This document shows, piece after piece, positions 42,716 through 51,000 of a DNA stretch of 64,000 bases. The notes under the pieces are model-generated. The model did not search any database. It saw nothing but the letters and a program-made list of their open reading frames with translations, and was not told the origin of the DNA. Origin of the DNA: Bog-375 sp049587755 (GTDB taxonomy: Bacteria > Acidobacteriota > Terriglobia > Bryobacterales > Bryobacteraceae). A program made the translations under genes and the position numbers. The first letter of the stretch is position 1; every line of letters begins with the position of its first letter. The stretch lies in the NCBI GenBank assembly GCA_049587755.1, contig JBAVEN010000081.1, positions 20,016 to 84,015 of the forward strand, in the 5' to 3' direction.

Positions 42716-43698
42716 TAGTTTCCAGGCGAGGATTCTTGGCGGCCGCCGCCGGCGGCACATTGTTGCGGGCGCAGGACGGGCAGCGGCCTGTCTTCCGCGT
42801 CAAGGTGGACATGGTGGTGCACAGCTTCCAGGTCACCGACAGCAAGAACCATTACATCAACGGCCTCAAACCGTCCGACTTCCGCATCTTCGAAGACGGC
42901 ATCCCGCAGAAGATCGCCACCTTCGCCGAAGGCGCCAACACGCCGGTGGCGATCAACGCCGACGGCACCGCGACGCCCTTGCTGGAAGCCAATCGGCGTG
43001 GCATGCCGGGGATGGAACGTCCCGACGCCTTCGTGGGCACCAATGTGTTCGTTCTGTTCGATACCAGCAACTTCATGTACCGCGGTTTCGTGTACGCCGA
43101 AGATGCGATCGCCGATTTCGTGCGCGGCCTGGATCGCGCCGATTCGGTGGCCGTCTACACGTTCAGCCGCGACCTGTCGCGCGCGGCATTGCTCACCCGC
43201 GAGCATGGGGACGCCATCGCCGGGCTGCGCAACGCCGTCGCCGGCGATGACACGGCGCTCTACAACGCGCTGCTGCTGACCTTGCGCGACGCGGCCAAAG
43301 TGCCCGGCCGCAAAGTGGTGATTGTCTTCTCCAACGGCCCCGATAACGCCAGCATGATAGCCCCGGACGACGTCCGCGCCGTGGCGGAAGACGAGGGCAT
43401 TCCGATTTACGTCATCTCCACCAGCGAGGTCAACAAGGACCCCATCTCGAGCGGTGTTTTTCGCCGCATCGCTCAGCACACCGGCGGAAAAGCCTACTGG
43501 GCGCGCACCTGGCAGCGCCAGGTGGAAGCATTCGACGATATTCGCGAGGACATGAGCAATTCATACACCATCGCTTATTACCCCGCGCCAAATCCCAATG
43601 AGGGCTTCCGCAGAATCACTGTCGAAATCGTCAGCGACATCGGCAAGAAGTACCGCATCCGCTCCCGTCCCGGGTACAGGCCAAGCAGGTCGTTCTGA
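42712..43698 (+). CDS. VWFA-related acidobacterial-domain protein, exported
   Basis: 328 residues. The N-terminus SRRGFLAAAAGG has a twin-Arg followed by a hydrophobic stretch, so Tat export is plausible. 'FRVKVDMVVHSFQVTD', 'GLKPSDFRIFEDGIPQKI' and the following von Willebrand A fold match the acidobacterial VWFA family (TIGR03436). The metal-site motif is degenerate: 'VLFDTSNFM' instead of DxSxS. 'GRKVVIVFSNGPDN' and 'SYTIAYYPAPNP' complete the domain. These proteins are multiplied in Acidobacteria and are thought to mediate protein contacts outside the membrane. Coupled by ATGA overlap to the giant gene upstream. Confidence 0.9.
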   Translation: MIVSRRGFLAAAAGGTLLRAQDGQRPVFRVKVDMVVHSFQVTDSKNHYINGLKPSDFRIFEDGIPQKIATFAEGANTPVAINADGTATPLLEANRRGMPGMERPDAFVGTNVFVLFDTSNFMYRGFVYAEDAIADFVRGLDRADSVAVYTFSRDLSRAALLTREHGDAIAGLRNAVAGDDTALYNALLLTLRDAAKVPGRKVVIVFSNGPDNASMIAPDDVRAVAEDEGIPIYVISTSEVNKDPISSGVFRRIAQHTGGKAYWARTWQRQVEAFDDIREDMSNSYTIAYYPAPNPNEGFRRITVEIVSDIGKKYRIRSRPGYRPSRSF

Positions 43699-43718
43699 GG
43701 GGGACACCAGCGTAACAA

Positions 43719-43741
43719 AGCGGAGACAGATGTCTGCCGCT
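43719..43741 (+). terminator. Stem-loop downstream of the VWFA gene
   Basis: AGCGG-AGACA pairs with TGTCT-GCCGCT through a one-base bulge and two-base loop, about 20 bases after the stop. The T-run is weak ('TTAACC'), so termination is uncertain. Confidence 0.35.
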
Positions 43742-43830
43742 TAACCCTGCGGTGCGGCTTTTGGCGTGAACAGGTACACCCCCACGCCCGGCAGGGCCGC
43801 ACTGAGTGCCCTGCCCCACTCGGTTGCCAC

Positions 43831-44085
43831 TCAAACGGCGGCGACGTCCGACAACTGCGCTTCCAGATCCGCCAGAGCCTTCGCTAACACCGCCCGGTAA
43901 CGCGGGTTCTGCGCCGATTCCAGTTCTCGCACGACTCGCGTGCGTGACAAAAGAATCGTTTCCTTTTTGCGGATGAGTTCGAGCCGATCTGGAGAAGGTA
44001 TATTGTGCTTTGCGGCGCGGTGGCTATGGTTCTCAGCAGCGTCGATCTGCGCCGCGACCGACTTGCTTTCCCAACCTCGGGCCAT
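43831..44085 (-). CDS. Small conserved protein of unknown function
   Basis: 84 residues starting MARGWESKSVAAQIDAAE, mostly helical and charged, no Cys and no signal. I recall similar short proteins beginning MARGWESKSVE in acidobacterial genomes, which supports reality; this is memory, not a search. Residues about 30-80 form a long helical segment ('RLELIRKKETILLSRTRVV') that could be a coiled coil. A -10 box TAGAAT (44092-44097 on the minus strand) ends 6 bases before the ATG, so it is probably leaderless and transcribed divergently from the M28 peptidase gene. Confidence 0.7.
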   Translation of the reverse strand: MARGWESKSVAAQIDAAENHSHRAAKHNIPSPDRLELIRKKETILLSRTRVVRELESAQNPRYRAVLAKALADLEAQLSDVAAV

Positions 44086-44091
44086 ACTTTC

Positions 44092-44097
44092 ATTCTA
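44092..44097 (-). promoter_or_regulatory. -10 box of leaderless promoter for the 84-aa protein
   Basis: TAGAAT on the minus strand, then 6 bases, then ATG at 44085. No ribosome site. Confidence 0.4.
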
Positions 44098-44221
44098 CGC
44101 GCACCACACCTCAAGTTGCTACTCGGTGGTGGCATTTTAATCGAACGCTAATCGCCGCCGCTTTATTTTCTCTCCCGCCGGCGCAGCCCACCGGGGCCGC
44201 ACGTTGGTACGCGCCGTCTGG

Positions 44222-44227
44222 TATGCT
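44222..44227 (+). promoter_or_regulatory. Extended -10 box of the M28 peptidase gene
   Basis: TGG-TATGCT ends 7 bases before ATG 44235, favouring that start over the ATG at 44223 that lies inside the box. Confidence 0.4.
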
Positions 44228-44234
44228 CACCCGT

Positions 44235-45824
44235 ATGCCGCGAAAACTTCTGCTTGCCATTTTGGCGACGATGATTCCGGTCCCGCTGCCGATTCTCGCG
44301 CAGCCGCAGGAACGGGTCGACCTGAACGTGATCCACAAGATCAAGACCGAAGAGTTCGATCACTCCAAGGTGATGGACATCATGTACAACTTGGCGGACC
44401 GGTACGGCCCGCGCCTGACCAATTCTCCGCAATTCCGCGCAGCCGGCGATTGGGCCGTCAAGCAGCTTGAGGATTGGGGGCTGAGCAAAGTCCATTTGGA
44501 GAAGTGGGGCCCGTTCGGCAACGGCTGGGAATGCGACTACTTCGATGCCGGCATGGTCGAGCCCACTTATCAACCGTTAATCGGCATGCCGGTGGCGTGG
44601 ACCATGGGCACTAACGGCCCGGTGACCGGTGAGGCTATACTGGCGCCGATCCTGACGACGGCCGACCTGGACAAGTTTCATGGCAAGCTGGAGGGCAAGA
44701 TCGTGCTTGTTTCCGCGCCCCGCGAACTGCCCTTCCCCACTACCCCGCTGGGCCACCGTTACACCGCCGAAGAGCTCAATGACCTGACGCTCGATGTGAT
44801 TCCCACCGGCGCCGGACGCGGCGGTCGCGGCAGCCCTCCGGGCCCTCCTGGCCAGCCCAACATGACCTTCCGCGAGCTGCGCGCCTTTCGCCAGCGCCAG
44901 CAGGCGTTTTGGAGAGAGGAAAAGCCGGCGGTGGTGGTGCAGATTTCCAGCATCGGCGAAAGCGGAACGCTGGTCGGCGGCGGCGCCGACCGCGAGCACA
45001 ACGACAATCCGCCGCAGGTCATTCTGGCCGCGGAGCACTACAACCGCATCGCCCGCCTGCTGCAGCACGAAGTGCCGGTGAAGCTCTCCTTCGACATCAA
45101 GAACCGCTTCATCACTGACGACCCCGATTCGTTTAACGTGATTGCCGAGATTCCCGGCGGCACCAAGGCCGATGAATTGGTGATGGTCGGTGGCCACTTC
45201 GATTCCTGGCACTACGGCACGGGCGCCACCGACAACGGAGCGGGCGCCACGCTGGCGATGGAGGTGATGCGCATCCTGAAATCGCTCAACCTCAAAATGG
45301 ACCGCACGGTCCGGATGGCGTTGTGGGGCGGCGAAGAGGAGGGCCTGCTGGGGTCGGCGGCGTATGTGAAGGAACACTTCGCCGATCCTACGGTGATGAA
45401 GCCCACCGCCGAGCATGAGAGGTTCTCCGGCTACTTCAACATCGATAACGGTACCGGCCGCATACGCGGCATTTACCTGCAAGGTAACGAAATGGCGAGG
45501 CCGATTTTCGAAAGCTGGTTCGCCGCGTTCAAGGATCTCACCCCCGGCGTCGTTACCATTCGCAACACCGGCGGCACCGATCATCAATCCTTCGATGCTG
45601 TCGGACTGCCCGGCTTCCAGTTCATCCAGGACCCGATGGATTACTTCGCCCGGACGCACCACACTAACATGGACGTCTATGACCGCATTCAGCAGCAGGA
45701 TATGGAACAGATGGCCGTGATTGAAGCCGACTTCGTCTACAACGCCGCCACGCGCGCCGACAAACTGCCGCGTAAGGAGTTGCCCGCGCCGCGCCCCGCC
45801 GGCGGCGGCCGCGGAAGCCAGTAA
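44235..45824 (+). CDS. Exported M28-family metallopeptidase
   Basis: 529 residues with signal peptide MPRKLLLAILATMIPVPLPILA. A PA-type lid domain (about 120-290) is inserted before the catalytic domain. The two-zinc site of M28 aminopeptidases is intact: His/Asp in 'VGGHFDSWHYGTGATDNGAG', catalytic Glu and ligand Glu in 'WGGEEEGLLGS', Asp in 'YFNIDNGTGR' and the final His in 'ARTHHTNMD'. It would release N-terminal amino acids or small peptides outside the inner membrane. The tail is Pro/Gly/Arg-rich. Start at 44235 is supported by the signal peptide and a -10 box 7 bases upstream. Confidence 0.92.
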   Translation: MPRKLLLAILATMIPVPLPILAQPQERVDLNVIHKIKTEEFDHSKVMDIMYNLADRYGPRLTNSPQFRAAGDWAVKQLEDWGLSKVHLEKWGPFGNGWECDYFDAGMVEPTYQPLIGMPVAWTMGTNGPVTGEAILAPILTTADLDKFHGKLEGKIVLVSAPRELPFPTTPLGHRYTAEELNDLTLDVIPTGAGRGGRGSPPGPPGQPNMTFRELRAFRQRQQAFWREEKPAVVVQISSIGESGTLVGGGADREHNDNPPQVILAAEHYNRIARLLQHEVPVKLSFDIKNRFITDDPDSFNVIAEIPGGTKADELVMVGGHFDSWHYGTGATDNGAGATLAMEVMRILKSLNLKMDRTVRMALWGGEEEGLLGSAAYVKEHFADPTVMKPTAEHERFSGYFNIDNGTGRIRGIYLQGNEMARPIFESWFAAFKDLTPGVVTIRNTGGTDHQSFDAVGLPGFQFIQDPMDYFARTHHTNMDVYDRIQQQDMEQMAVIEADFVYNAATRADKLPRKELPAPRPAGGGRGSQ

Positions 45825-45922
45825 CCGAACCTTGGAAGGCGAGGCTTGGGCAGGCTGCCGCCACCGCGCCGGATTGCGCAGCCTCCGCGGCCGGCTCGAC
45901 AGAGCCAGGACAGAGCAAGCAA

Positions 45923-46819
45923 ATGGATGACAAACGCGCGGTTTTTGATTTTGAAATTGAGTTCTCAAACGGCGGCGGGCTCCAGGGACAGGGTTTTCGC
46001 CTCGACATAGAAGGCGATGATATCGCTGACGATGCGCTGGCCAGGTTCATCATTTCCGACCTTCGTCTCCTGATGGTGGGCAGCGTCCGGATTCTCAACA
46101 AGCGAATTATCCAAGAGCGCCACAAACGTGCCGCCGTGTCCTTACCTGAATCGGCAGGCTCCGGCGCAAATTTCATCGATATCAGCCATGTTATCGAGAG
46201 TGGCATGGTGACTTACAAGGGGCTCCCCGCACCCTTGATCTGCGACTTCTTATCGCGCGAGCAATCTCACGCCGTGTACGAGCCGGGTACGGAGTTTAAG
46301 ATTGGCCGGATCGACATGGTGGCCAACACCGGCACCTATCTGGATGCGCCGTATCACAGGTACGCCGAGGGCCGTGACCTCGCTCAACTTCCGCTCGATC
46401 GTGTTTCCGACCTCCCCGGCGTGGTGGTCCGCGTGACGGGCCTCGCACAGCGCTCGATTGATTGGACAAACTTCGCGGCAATCGATGTTCGGGGGCGTGC
46501 AGTCCTGATTCACTCCGGCTGGGATATTCATTGGCGCACGGATCAGTACTTTGAGGGCCACCCATTTCTGACCAGGAGAGCAGCGGAATACTTGCGCGAT
46601 CAAGGAGCCGTGCTGGTCGGGATCGACTCACTCAACATCGACGATATTTCGGGGAAAGGCCGGCCGGTGCACACCGTGCTTCTCGGGGCTGATATTCCGA
46701 TCGCTGAGCATCTGACGAATCTGGCGGCGCTTCCAACCGAAGGGTTTCGGTTCTCCGCGGTACCGCCCAAAGTGAGCCGGATGGGCAGCTTTCCGATTCG
46801 CGCTTACGCCAGAATCTGA
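45923..46819 (+). CDS. Cyclase-family (kynurenine formamidase-like) hydrolase fused to a small N-terminal domain
   Basis: 298 residues. Residues 1-70 ('FDFEIEFSNGGGLQGQGFRLDI', split in families, 'DLRLLMVGSVRILNKRI') resemble a short stand-alone protein that I recall as a neighbour of such cyclases. Residues about 78-298 are the cyclase fold: 'FIDISHVIESGMVTYKG', then 'ANTGTYLDAPYHRYAEG'. Kynurenine formamidase has HxGTHxDAPxH; here the first and second His are Asn and Tyr while Asp and the last His remain. This NTGTYLD variant recurs in a cyclase subgroup, so it may be active with altered metal binding. Substrate unknown. Cytosolic; it follows the M28 peptidase by 98 bases. Confidence 0.85.
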   Translation: MDDKRAVFDFEIEFSNGGGLQGQGFRLDIEGDDIADDALARFIISDLRLLMVGSVRILNKRIIQERHKRAAVSLPESAGSGANFIDISHVIESGMVTYKGLPAPLICDFLSREQSHAVYEPGTEFKIGRIDMVANTGTYLDAPYHRYAEGRDLAQLPLDRVSDLPGVVVRVTGLAQRSIDWTNFAAIDVRGRAVLIHSGWDIHWRTDQYFEGHPFLTRRAAEYLRDQGAVLVGIDSLNIDDISGKGRPVHTVLLGADIPIAEHLTNLAALPTEGFRFSAVPPKVSRMGSFPIRAYARI

Positions 46820-46868
46820 GCTCCGCCGGCGCGCGCCTTCTTGTGCCCTCGTCAGGCAGATCGTGGGC

Positions 46869-48038
46869 CTACGGTAGGCCGCCGCCTCGACTCACAATCC
46901 GCGCGAGGCCCTCTTGAAACTCTGCGGGCGCCGTGAGCAGGCTCGCCACAAGGAACGCTTCAGTTTCGAAATCGTAGAAGTAGCCGGGCTGCACCAGGAC
47001 GTTGTCGCCGTCCAGCAGCTCCAGGCACCACTCTTCTTCCGTGCGGACGCGCGGCACGCGCATGGTGATCGACCAACCGCCTTCCACCGCCAGGATCTCG
47101 ATCGCGGTTCCGGCCAGCGCCTGGCGCGCGAAGGCCAGGTTAGCGGCGGTGCGCTGCTGTATCTGGCGCTGCACGGCCGCACCGCATTCGAGCAGCCGCG
47201 CCGCCGCGCACTGCACCGGCGTGCCGACGGAGAGATACGTGTCGGCGATCCACTCCAGCTTCTCCATAGCTTCGGCGCGCAGCAGCGGCGGGCCCGCCAC
47301 CACGATCCAGCCCAGCTTCATCTGCGGCAGGCCGGCAATTTTCGACAGCCCGCTCAGCGAAAACGCCGCGCAGTCTTCCACGCTCACCACCGATGTCACC
47401 CTGCCCGCGTCCGGCGCAAATGCGTAATCGGAAAACACTTCATCAGAGATGAGCGCGATGCCGTGTCCGGAAGCAATCCGCGTTAACGCTTCCATCTCGC
47501 CGTGCTTGATGTAGCTGCCGGTGGGATTGTTGGGATTCACCAGCACCACGGCGCGGGTGCGTGGGGTGATGGCGCCGGCCAGCGCGTCCATGTCAATCGC
47601 CCAGCCGGCGTGGTATTCGAGAGGATACTGGCGCACCTCGATCGATTCCATCCTCGCCAGGTATTCGAACAACGGATAGGAAGGCTGCGGCACCAGCACC
47701 TGGTCGCCTGCGTCCGCCAACAGCTTGAACAGATACGAGTAGCCCTCGCTGGTGCTGGCGGTGAGCAGGATGCGGCTCGGCTCGACGGCCTGCCCGCGCT
47801 GCCGGTAATAATCCGCCACGGCCTCACGCGCCGCGAGTGACCCCGCCGGCGCCGGATCGTAACGCAGCAGACCGGGATCGTCGAAGACCCGGCGCAACTC
47901 CTCCGGGTATTCGATTCCGGCGCGTGTCGGATTCGATTGGGTGAGGTCCAGAATGCGCGCGCCCTGCCCGCGCCTGGCGGCTAGCAGTTCCGTTAGTCGG
48001 TTGCGCTGCAAGTCCCAATGGAACCGCGAAGAGAACAT
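46869..48038 (-). CDS. PLP-dependent aminotransferase, class I/II
   Basis: 389 residues of fold-type I. Motifs: 'TQSNPTRAGIEYP' near the N-terminus, 'LTASTSEGYSYLFKLL', the PLP-contact 'VNPNNPTGSY', 'LISDEVFSDYAF' and the lysine motif 'LSGLSKIAGLPQMKLGW' that carries the Schiff-base Lys, followed by the phosphate-binding Arg position. It transfers an amino group between an amino acid and 2-oxoglutarate or similar; substrate is not deducible. The ATG at 48038 (MFSSRFHWDLQRN) is preferred over one at 48083, which adds 15 unrelated residues. It is the last gene of a five-gene minus-strand run from the MocA-type gene. Confidence 0.9.
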   Translation of the reverse strand: MFSSRFHWDLQRNRLTELLAARRGQGARILDLTQSNPTRAGIEYPEELRRVFDDPGLLRYDPAPAGSLAAREAVADYYRQRGQAVEPSRILLTASTSEGYSYLFKLLADAGDQVLVPQPSYPLFEYLARMESIEVRQYPLEYHAGWAIDMDALAGAITPRTRAVVLVNPNNPTGSYIKHGEMEALTRIASGHGIALISDEVFSDYAFAPDAGRVTSVVSVEDCAAFSLSGLSKIAGLPQMKLGWIVVAGPPLLRAEAMEKLEWIADTYLSVGTPVQCAAARLLECGAAVQRQIQQRTAANLAFARQALAGTAIEILAVEGGWSITMRVPRVRTEEEWCLELLDGDNVLVQPGYFYDFETEAFLVASLLTAPAEFQEGLARIVSRGGGLP

Positions 48039-48086
48039 GGCGATCCACCAGGGTACCGTAACGCAGCTGTCGCCCGCCGCCAAGGC

Positions 48087-50243
48087 CTAATACCAGAACG
48101 GCGTCTCCAGCGCCCAGATGCTTTTCGCATACCTCGCGTGCAGCAATTGAAACGCAGCTTTCGAGAAAGATTGGGTATGCGGACCCGTGTTGCCGAAACG
48201 CGTTGTGCGTACGGCCAGGTGCAACGCTTCCGGCACGCGCGGGTCTTGGGGATGCTGCCGCGCCCAAGCCAGCGTCTGCTGGCAAAGATAGTCCGGAGCA
48301 ACACCGGCTGTGGACCGCAGGTCTTTGGCCTCCTTCTCGCCCTGTGCCTGCTCGGCCGGCGAGAGGAAGTTCTTCGCCGGCTCCGGGACAATCGCCTTTG
48401 GCACATACGGGTTGGTGGGCTGCCAATTCCACCAGTTGTCGCGGAAATCGTCGATCTTGTCGATTTTGGTCTCTCGCGGCCACCCGTCGCGAACTTCGAG
48501 GTCGAAGCCAGGGTCGCGCAGCATCAGGAAAACCGCCGCGAACTTCGCAGCCGCAGGATTGGTCTGGGTCAGGTACTCGCGGAGTCTCACCGCGAGTTCC
48601 GGTTTCAGCGCCGCCAGCCTGCCCGCGAGCGCGCGTGCCTCGGCCTGGCGCCCGAGCACGATGGCCCTCGCCCACCCGGCCTGCGCCACTTCCATTTGCA
48701 GGTTGGACGGCAACAGCGGGCTGCGCGCTGCATCCACCCAGCGCGTGAGCGGCACGGTATGGTTGAACAGTTCGGCTGAGTCCGCCGCAAACTGCGCGCC
48801 TTTGCCAATTTCGAGTCCCCAGTCACCCAACGGTGCATCGAACACAACGACATTCGCCGCGACCGGTTCACGCGGGGCGTAGCGCAAGAACTCACTCCAG
48901 TGGCGTGCCAGCAACTGACGGCGGGCGAGGAAGCTGTTGCGAGCGTCGGCCGGCTGGTGCGAAGCCAGCGCAAGGTCGGCCCACTCGCGCGCTGCGTCGG
49001 CCGAGCGGCGAGTTTCCATTTGCAATCCCAGGTCGACGGCTGTAGCGTAAGCCGACTCATCGGGCTTCAGCGCGCGCGCAGCGGCAATCAACTCCTCCGC
49101 CGCGGCATTATTGACGGCAGTAGCCTCCAGCGCCGCCACCAGCCATGCAGGGCTCTTGGTTTGCCGCCACCGTTCGAGGGCATGGCCGGAGTTGTCGGGT
49201 GACTGGTAAGCCTTGATCCAGTCTGCCAGATCGCACCGGCCAGCGGGGCCATGGCCCAACTTGTCCCACAACATGGTGAAGTCGGTCACGTCGTGATCGA
49301 AACGCGGGTCGCCGCCCGGTTTGACAAGCTCTGCGCCCAGCTCGGCCATGCGCCCTTCGGGATCGAGACGCCATTCAACAAACTCGAGCAGGCTGCGCGC
49401 CGGCTCATGCAGGGCTTTGCGGGTTGGGTCATTGAGGATCGCACGCAACTGCTGCCCGGCTGACTGCATCGCCTGCGCGTCGCCAGCCAACGTGGCTTTG
49501 CGGATCAGCGTGCGGGCGACCAGATAGGACGCCCAACCCTGCCAAGGGGACCGAGCGTCTTCACCGATCGCTTTGAAATCGCGCTCCGCATCGTCGAATT
49601 CCTCGGCGTAGAACTCGGCTGCGGCAATCTGGTACCGGCGGTCGGCAGCCAGGAGCGGGTTTGAGGCTGGCTTCAAATCCACCGGAAGGTGAACGCCCTC
49701 GCTGCAGTTCTGAAATACCAGGTCCTGGCCCCGCACCCACTCGGCCACTTCGGCGCTGCTCGAACCCCATTTGACCATGCGCTGCTGCAATGTGGCAGCG
49801 GCGGTGGTGAAAGCATCGTCGAGGCAATCCTGGTAGGTCTGCCAGCCGTTGCCGCCGGGCACCTTGCGGTACGCAGCCGGTATCTTGACCGGCTGAATCC
49901 CCGGTACGGAGTTGCGCGCCACCAGCCAGGCGCCGGCCGTCGGTGACGTGTCGACACCGTACCATTGCGGTTCGGTCTGGGGTGCCGGAGCGGGCTGCGA
50001 TCGGATTTCTTCCTGTGTCAGCGGCACACCGGAGAGATATCGATACGCCACGATCAGGTTGCGGCGGCGATAAGTCGGCTGCACGATGCCCAGCTCGCCC
50101 TGGTAGTACGGCATCTCATCCACCGGCCCGAGTCGAAACACGAATTGCGCCTCGGGCAGAAACGGCCCGCAACTCTGGCTTTCGGGAGGCGCCAGAAGCA
50201 GAATAGCTGCTGCCACGATCAAACACATTCGCGCGAGTTTCAT
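48087..50243 (-). CDS. Exported helical-repeat protein of unknown function
   Basis: 718 residues. The start ATG at 50243 overlaps the stop of the DUF3142 gene (ATGA) and follows GGAGG. Signal peptide MKLARMCLIVAAAILLLAPPESQS, then 'CGPFLPEAQFVFRLGP' and 'YYQGELGIVQPTYRRRNLIVAYRYL', here shortened, a conserved opening I have seen in uncharacterised exported proteins. The rest is TPR/SEL1-like helical hairpins ('QIAAAEFYAEEFDDAERDF', 'WASYLVARTLIRKATLAGD'). The Cys after the signal could be acylated, but the preceding residues are a poor lipobox. It is coupled to the DUF3142 lipoprotein, suggesting a joint envelope role. Confidence 0.82.
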   Translation of the reverse strand: MKLARMCLIVAAAILLLAPPESQSCGPFLPEAQFVFRLGPVDEMPYYQGELGIVQPTYRRRNLIVAYRYLSGVPLTQEEIRSQPAPAPQTEPQWYGVDTSPTAGAWLVARNSVPGIQPVKIPAAYRKVPGGNGWQTYQDCLDDAFTTAAATLQQRMVKWGSSSAEVAEWVRGQDLVFQNCSEGVHLPVDLKPASNPLLAADRRYQIAAAEFYAEEFDDAERDFKAIGEDARSPWQGWASYLVARTLIRKATLAGDAQAMQSAGQQLRAILNDPTRKALHEPARSLLEFVEWRLDPEGRMAELGAELVKPGGDPRFDHDVTDFTMLWDKLGHGPAGRCDLADWIKAYQSPDNSGHALERWRQTKSPAWLVAALEATAVNNAAAEELIAAARALKPDESAYATAVDLGLQMETRRSADAAREWADLALASHQPADARNSFLARRQLLARHWSEFLRYAPREPVAANVVVFDAPLGDWGLEIGKGAQFAADSAELFNHTVPLTRWVDAARSPLLPSNLQMEVAQAGWARAIVLGRQAEARALAGRLAALKPELAVRLREYLTQTNPAAAKFAAVFLMLRDPGFDLEVRDGWPRETKIDKIDDFRDNWWNWQPTNPYVPKAIVPEPAKNFLSPAEQAQGEKEAKDLRSTAGVAPDYLCQQTLAWARQHPQDPRVPEALHLAVRTTRFGNTGPHTQSFSKAAFQLLHARYAKSIWALETPFWY

Positions 50244-50953
50244 TGCCACCTCCTGGCCCGCACCAACACCCCGCGGTAAGTCTCCTCATCCCAAGCGCGC
50301 GGATTGAAAACAAATAGCCGACGGCCGCGCGGCACCTGGCCGGGCCATTCATCGGTCGAGATGCCCAGGCTGGACTGGCACAACAAAGCGCGGAAGGTCA
50401 CCTTGCCCCGTGGCTCGCCGGCTCCCATGCGAAACAGCATGGGCACGCCGTCGACTACCGGAAGGCCGCGCATCCACGAATCGCTGCCGCACCATGATGC
50501 CAATGCCGTGATGGTCAATGGCACGCCGGCTGCCAAACCGTCGCGCAGACGCTCAAGCAAATGGCGATACCACGCGCGCTCCGATTCACGGGCATCGAAA
50601 TCAATCTGCAACGCCTGAATGTCGGGCCGCGCAGCATCGCGCAATATCGGCTCCGCCACCGCTTGCGCATCCGGCAGCACTCCCGTGCCTTCGAGCCGGA
50701 CAACAGCCATCAGCGCCACTCCGGCCGGAACTTCAAGCGGCTGCAAACGCGGGCGCGATTCCACTTGGCCGGCGCGCCAGGAGGTGGTGCGTGTCAAGAA
50801 GGCAACGCCGGTTGTGTGCGGATCGACAAACCGCAGCCGCTCCGGCCGCTCCCACGCCCAAAGCACCAGCTTAGGAAACTGCGGCAACGGATCCGGCCGG
50901 GTGCTGCAGGCGCACAGCAGTAGTGCCGGAAGAGCCCACTGGAGCGTGTGCAT
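50240..50953 (-). CDS. DUF3142 lipoprotein
   Basis: 237 residues. The start at 50953 gives MHTLQWALPALLLCACSTRPD, a lipoprotein signal with a lipobox around 'LLLCAC'. 'LVLWAWERPERLRFVDPHTTGVAFLTRT', broken here, is the family opening of DUF3142, and 'IQALQIDFDARESERAWYRHLLERL' with 'WMRGLPVVDGVPMLFRMG' suggest a TIM-barrel/glycosidase-like fold in which the Asp-x-Asp (IDFDA) could be catalytic. A -10 box (TACGAT, 50960-50965) ends 6 bases before the ATG. Its end overlaps the next gene as ATGA, so these two are coupled. Function is not known for the family. Confidence 0.85.
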   Translation of the reverse strand: MHTLQWALPALLLCACSTRPDPLPQFPKLVLWAWERPERLRFVDPHTTGVAFLTRTTSWRAGQVESRPRLQPLEVPAGVALMAVVRLEGTGVLPDAQAVAEPILRDAARPDIQALQIDFDARESERAWYRHLLERLRDGLAAGVPLTITALASWCGSDSWMRGLPVVDGVPMLFRMGAGEPRGKVTFRALLCQSSLGISTDEWPGQVPRGRRLFVFNPRAWDEETYRGVLVRARRWQ

Positions 50954-50959
50954 CAGTTC

Positions 50960-50965
50960 ATCGTA
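50960..50965 (-). promoter_or_regulatory. -10 box of leaderless promoter for the DUF3142 gene
   Basis: TACGAT on the minus strand, 6 bases before ATG 50953. It lies in the 47-base gap after metH, so this part of the run may have its own promoter. Confidence 0.4.
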
Positions 50966-51000
50966 GCGCCGGGGCAGCTCTCGCCGCCGTGCTCGCCCGT

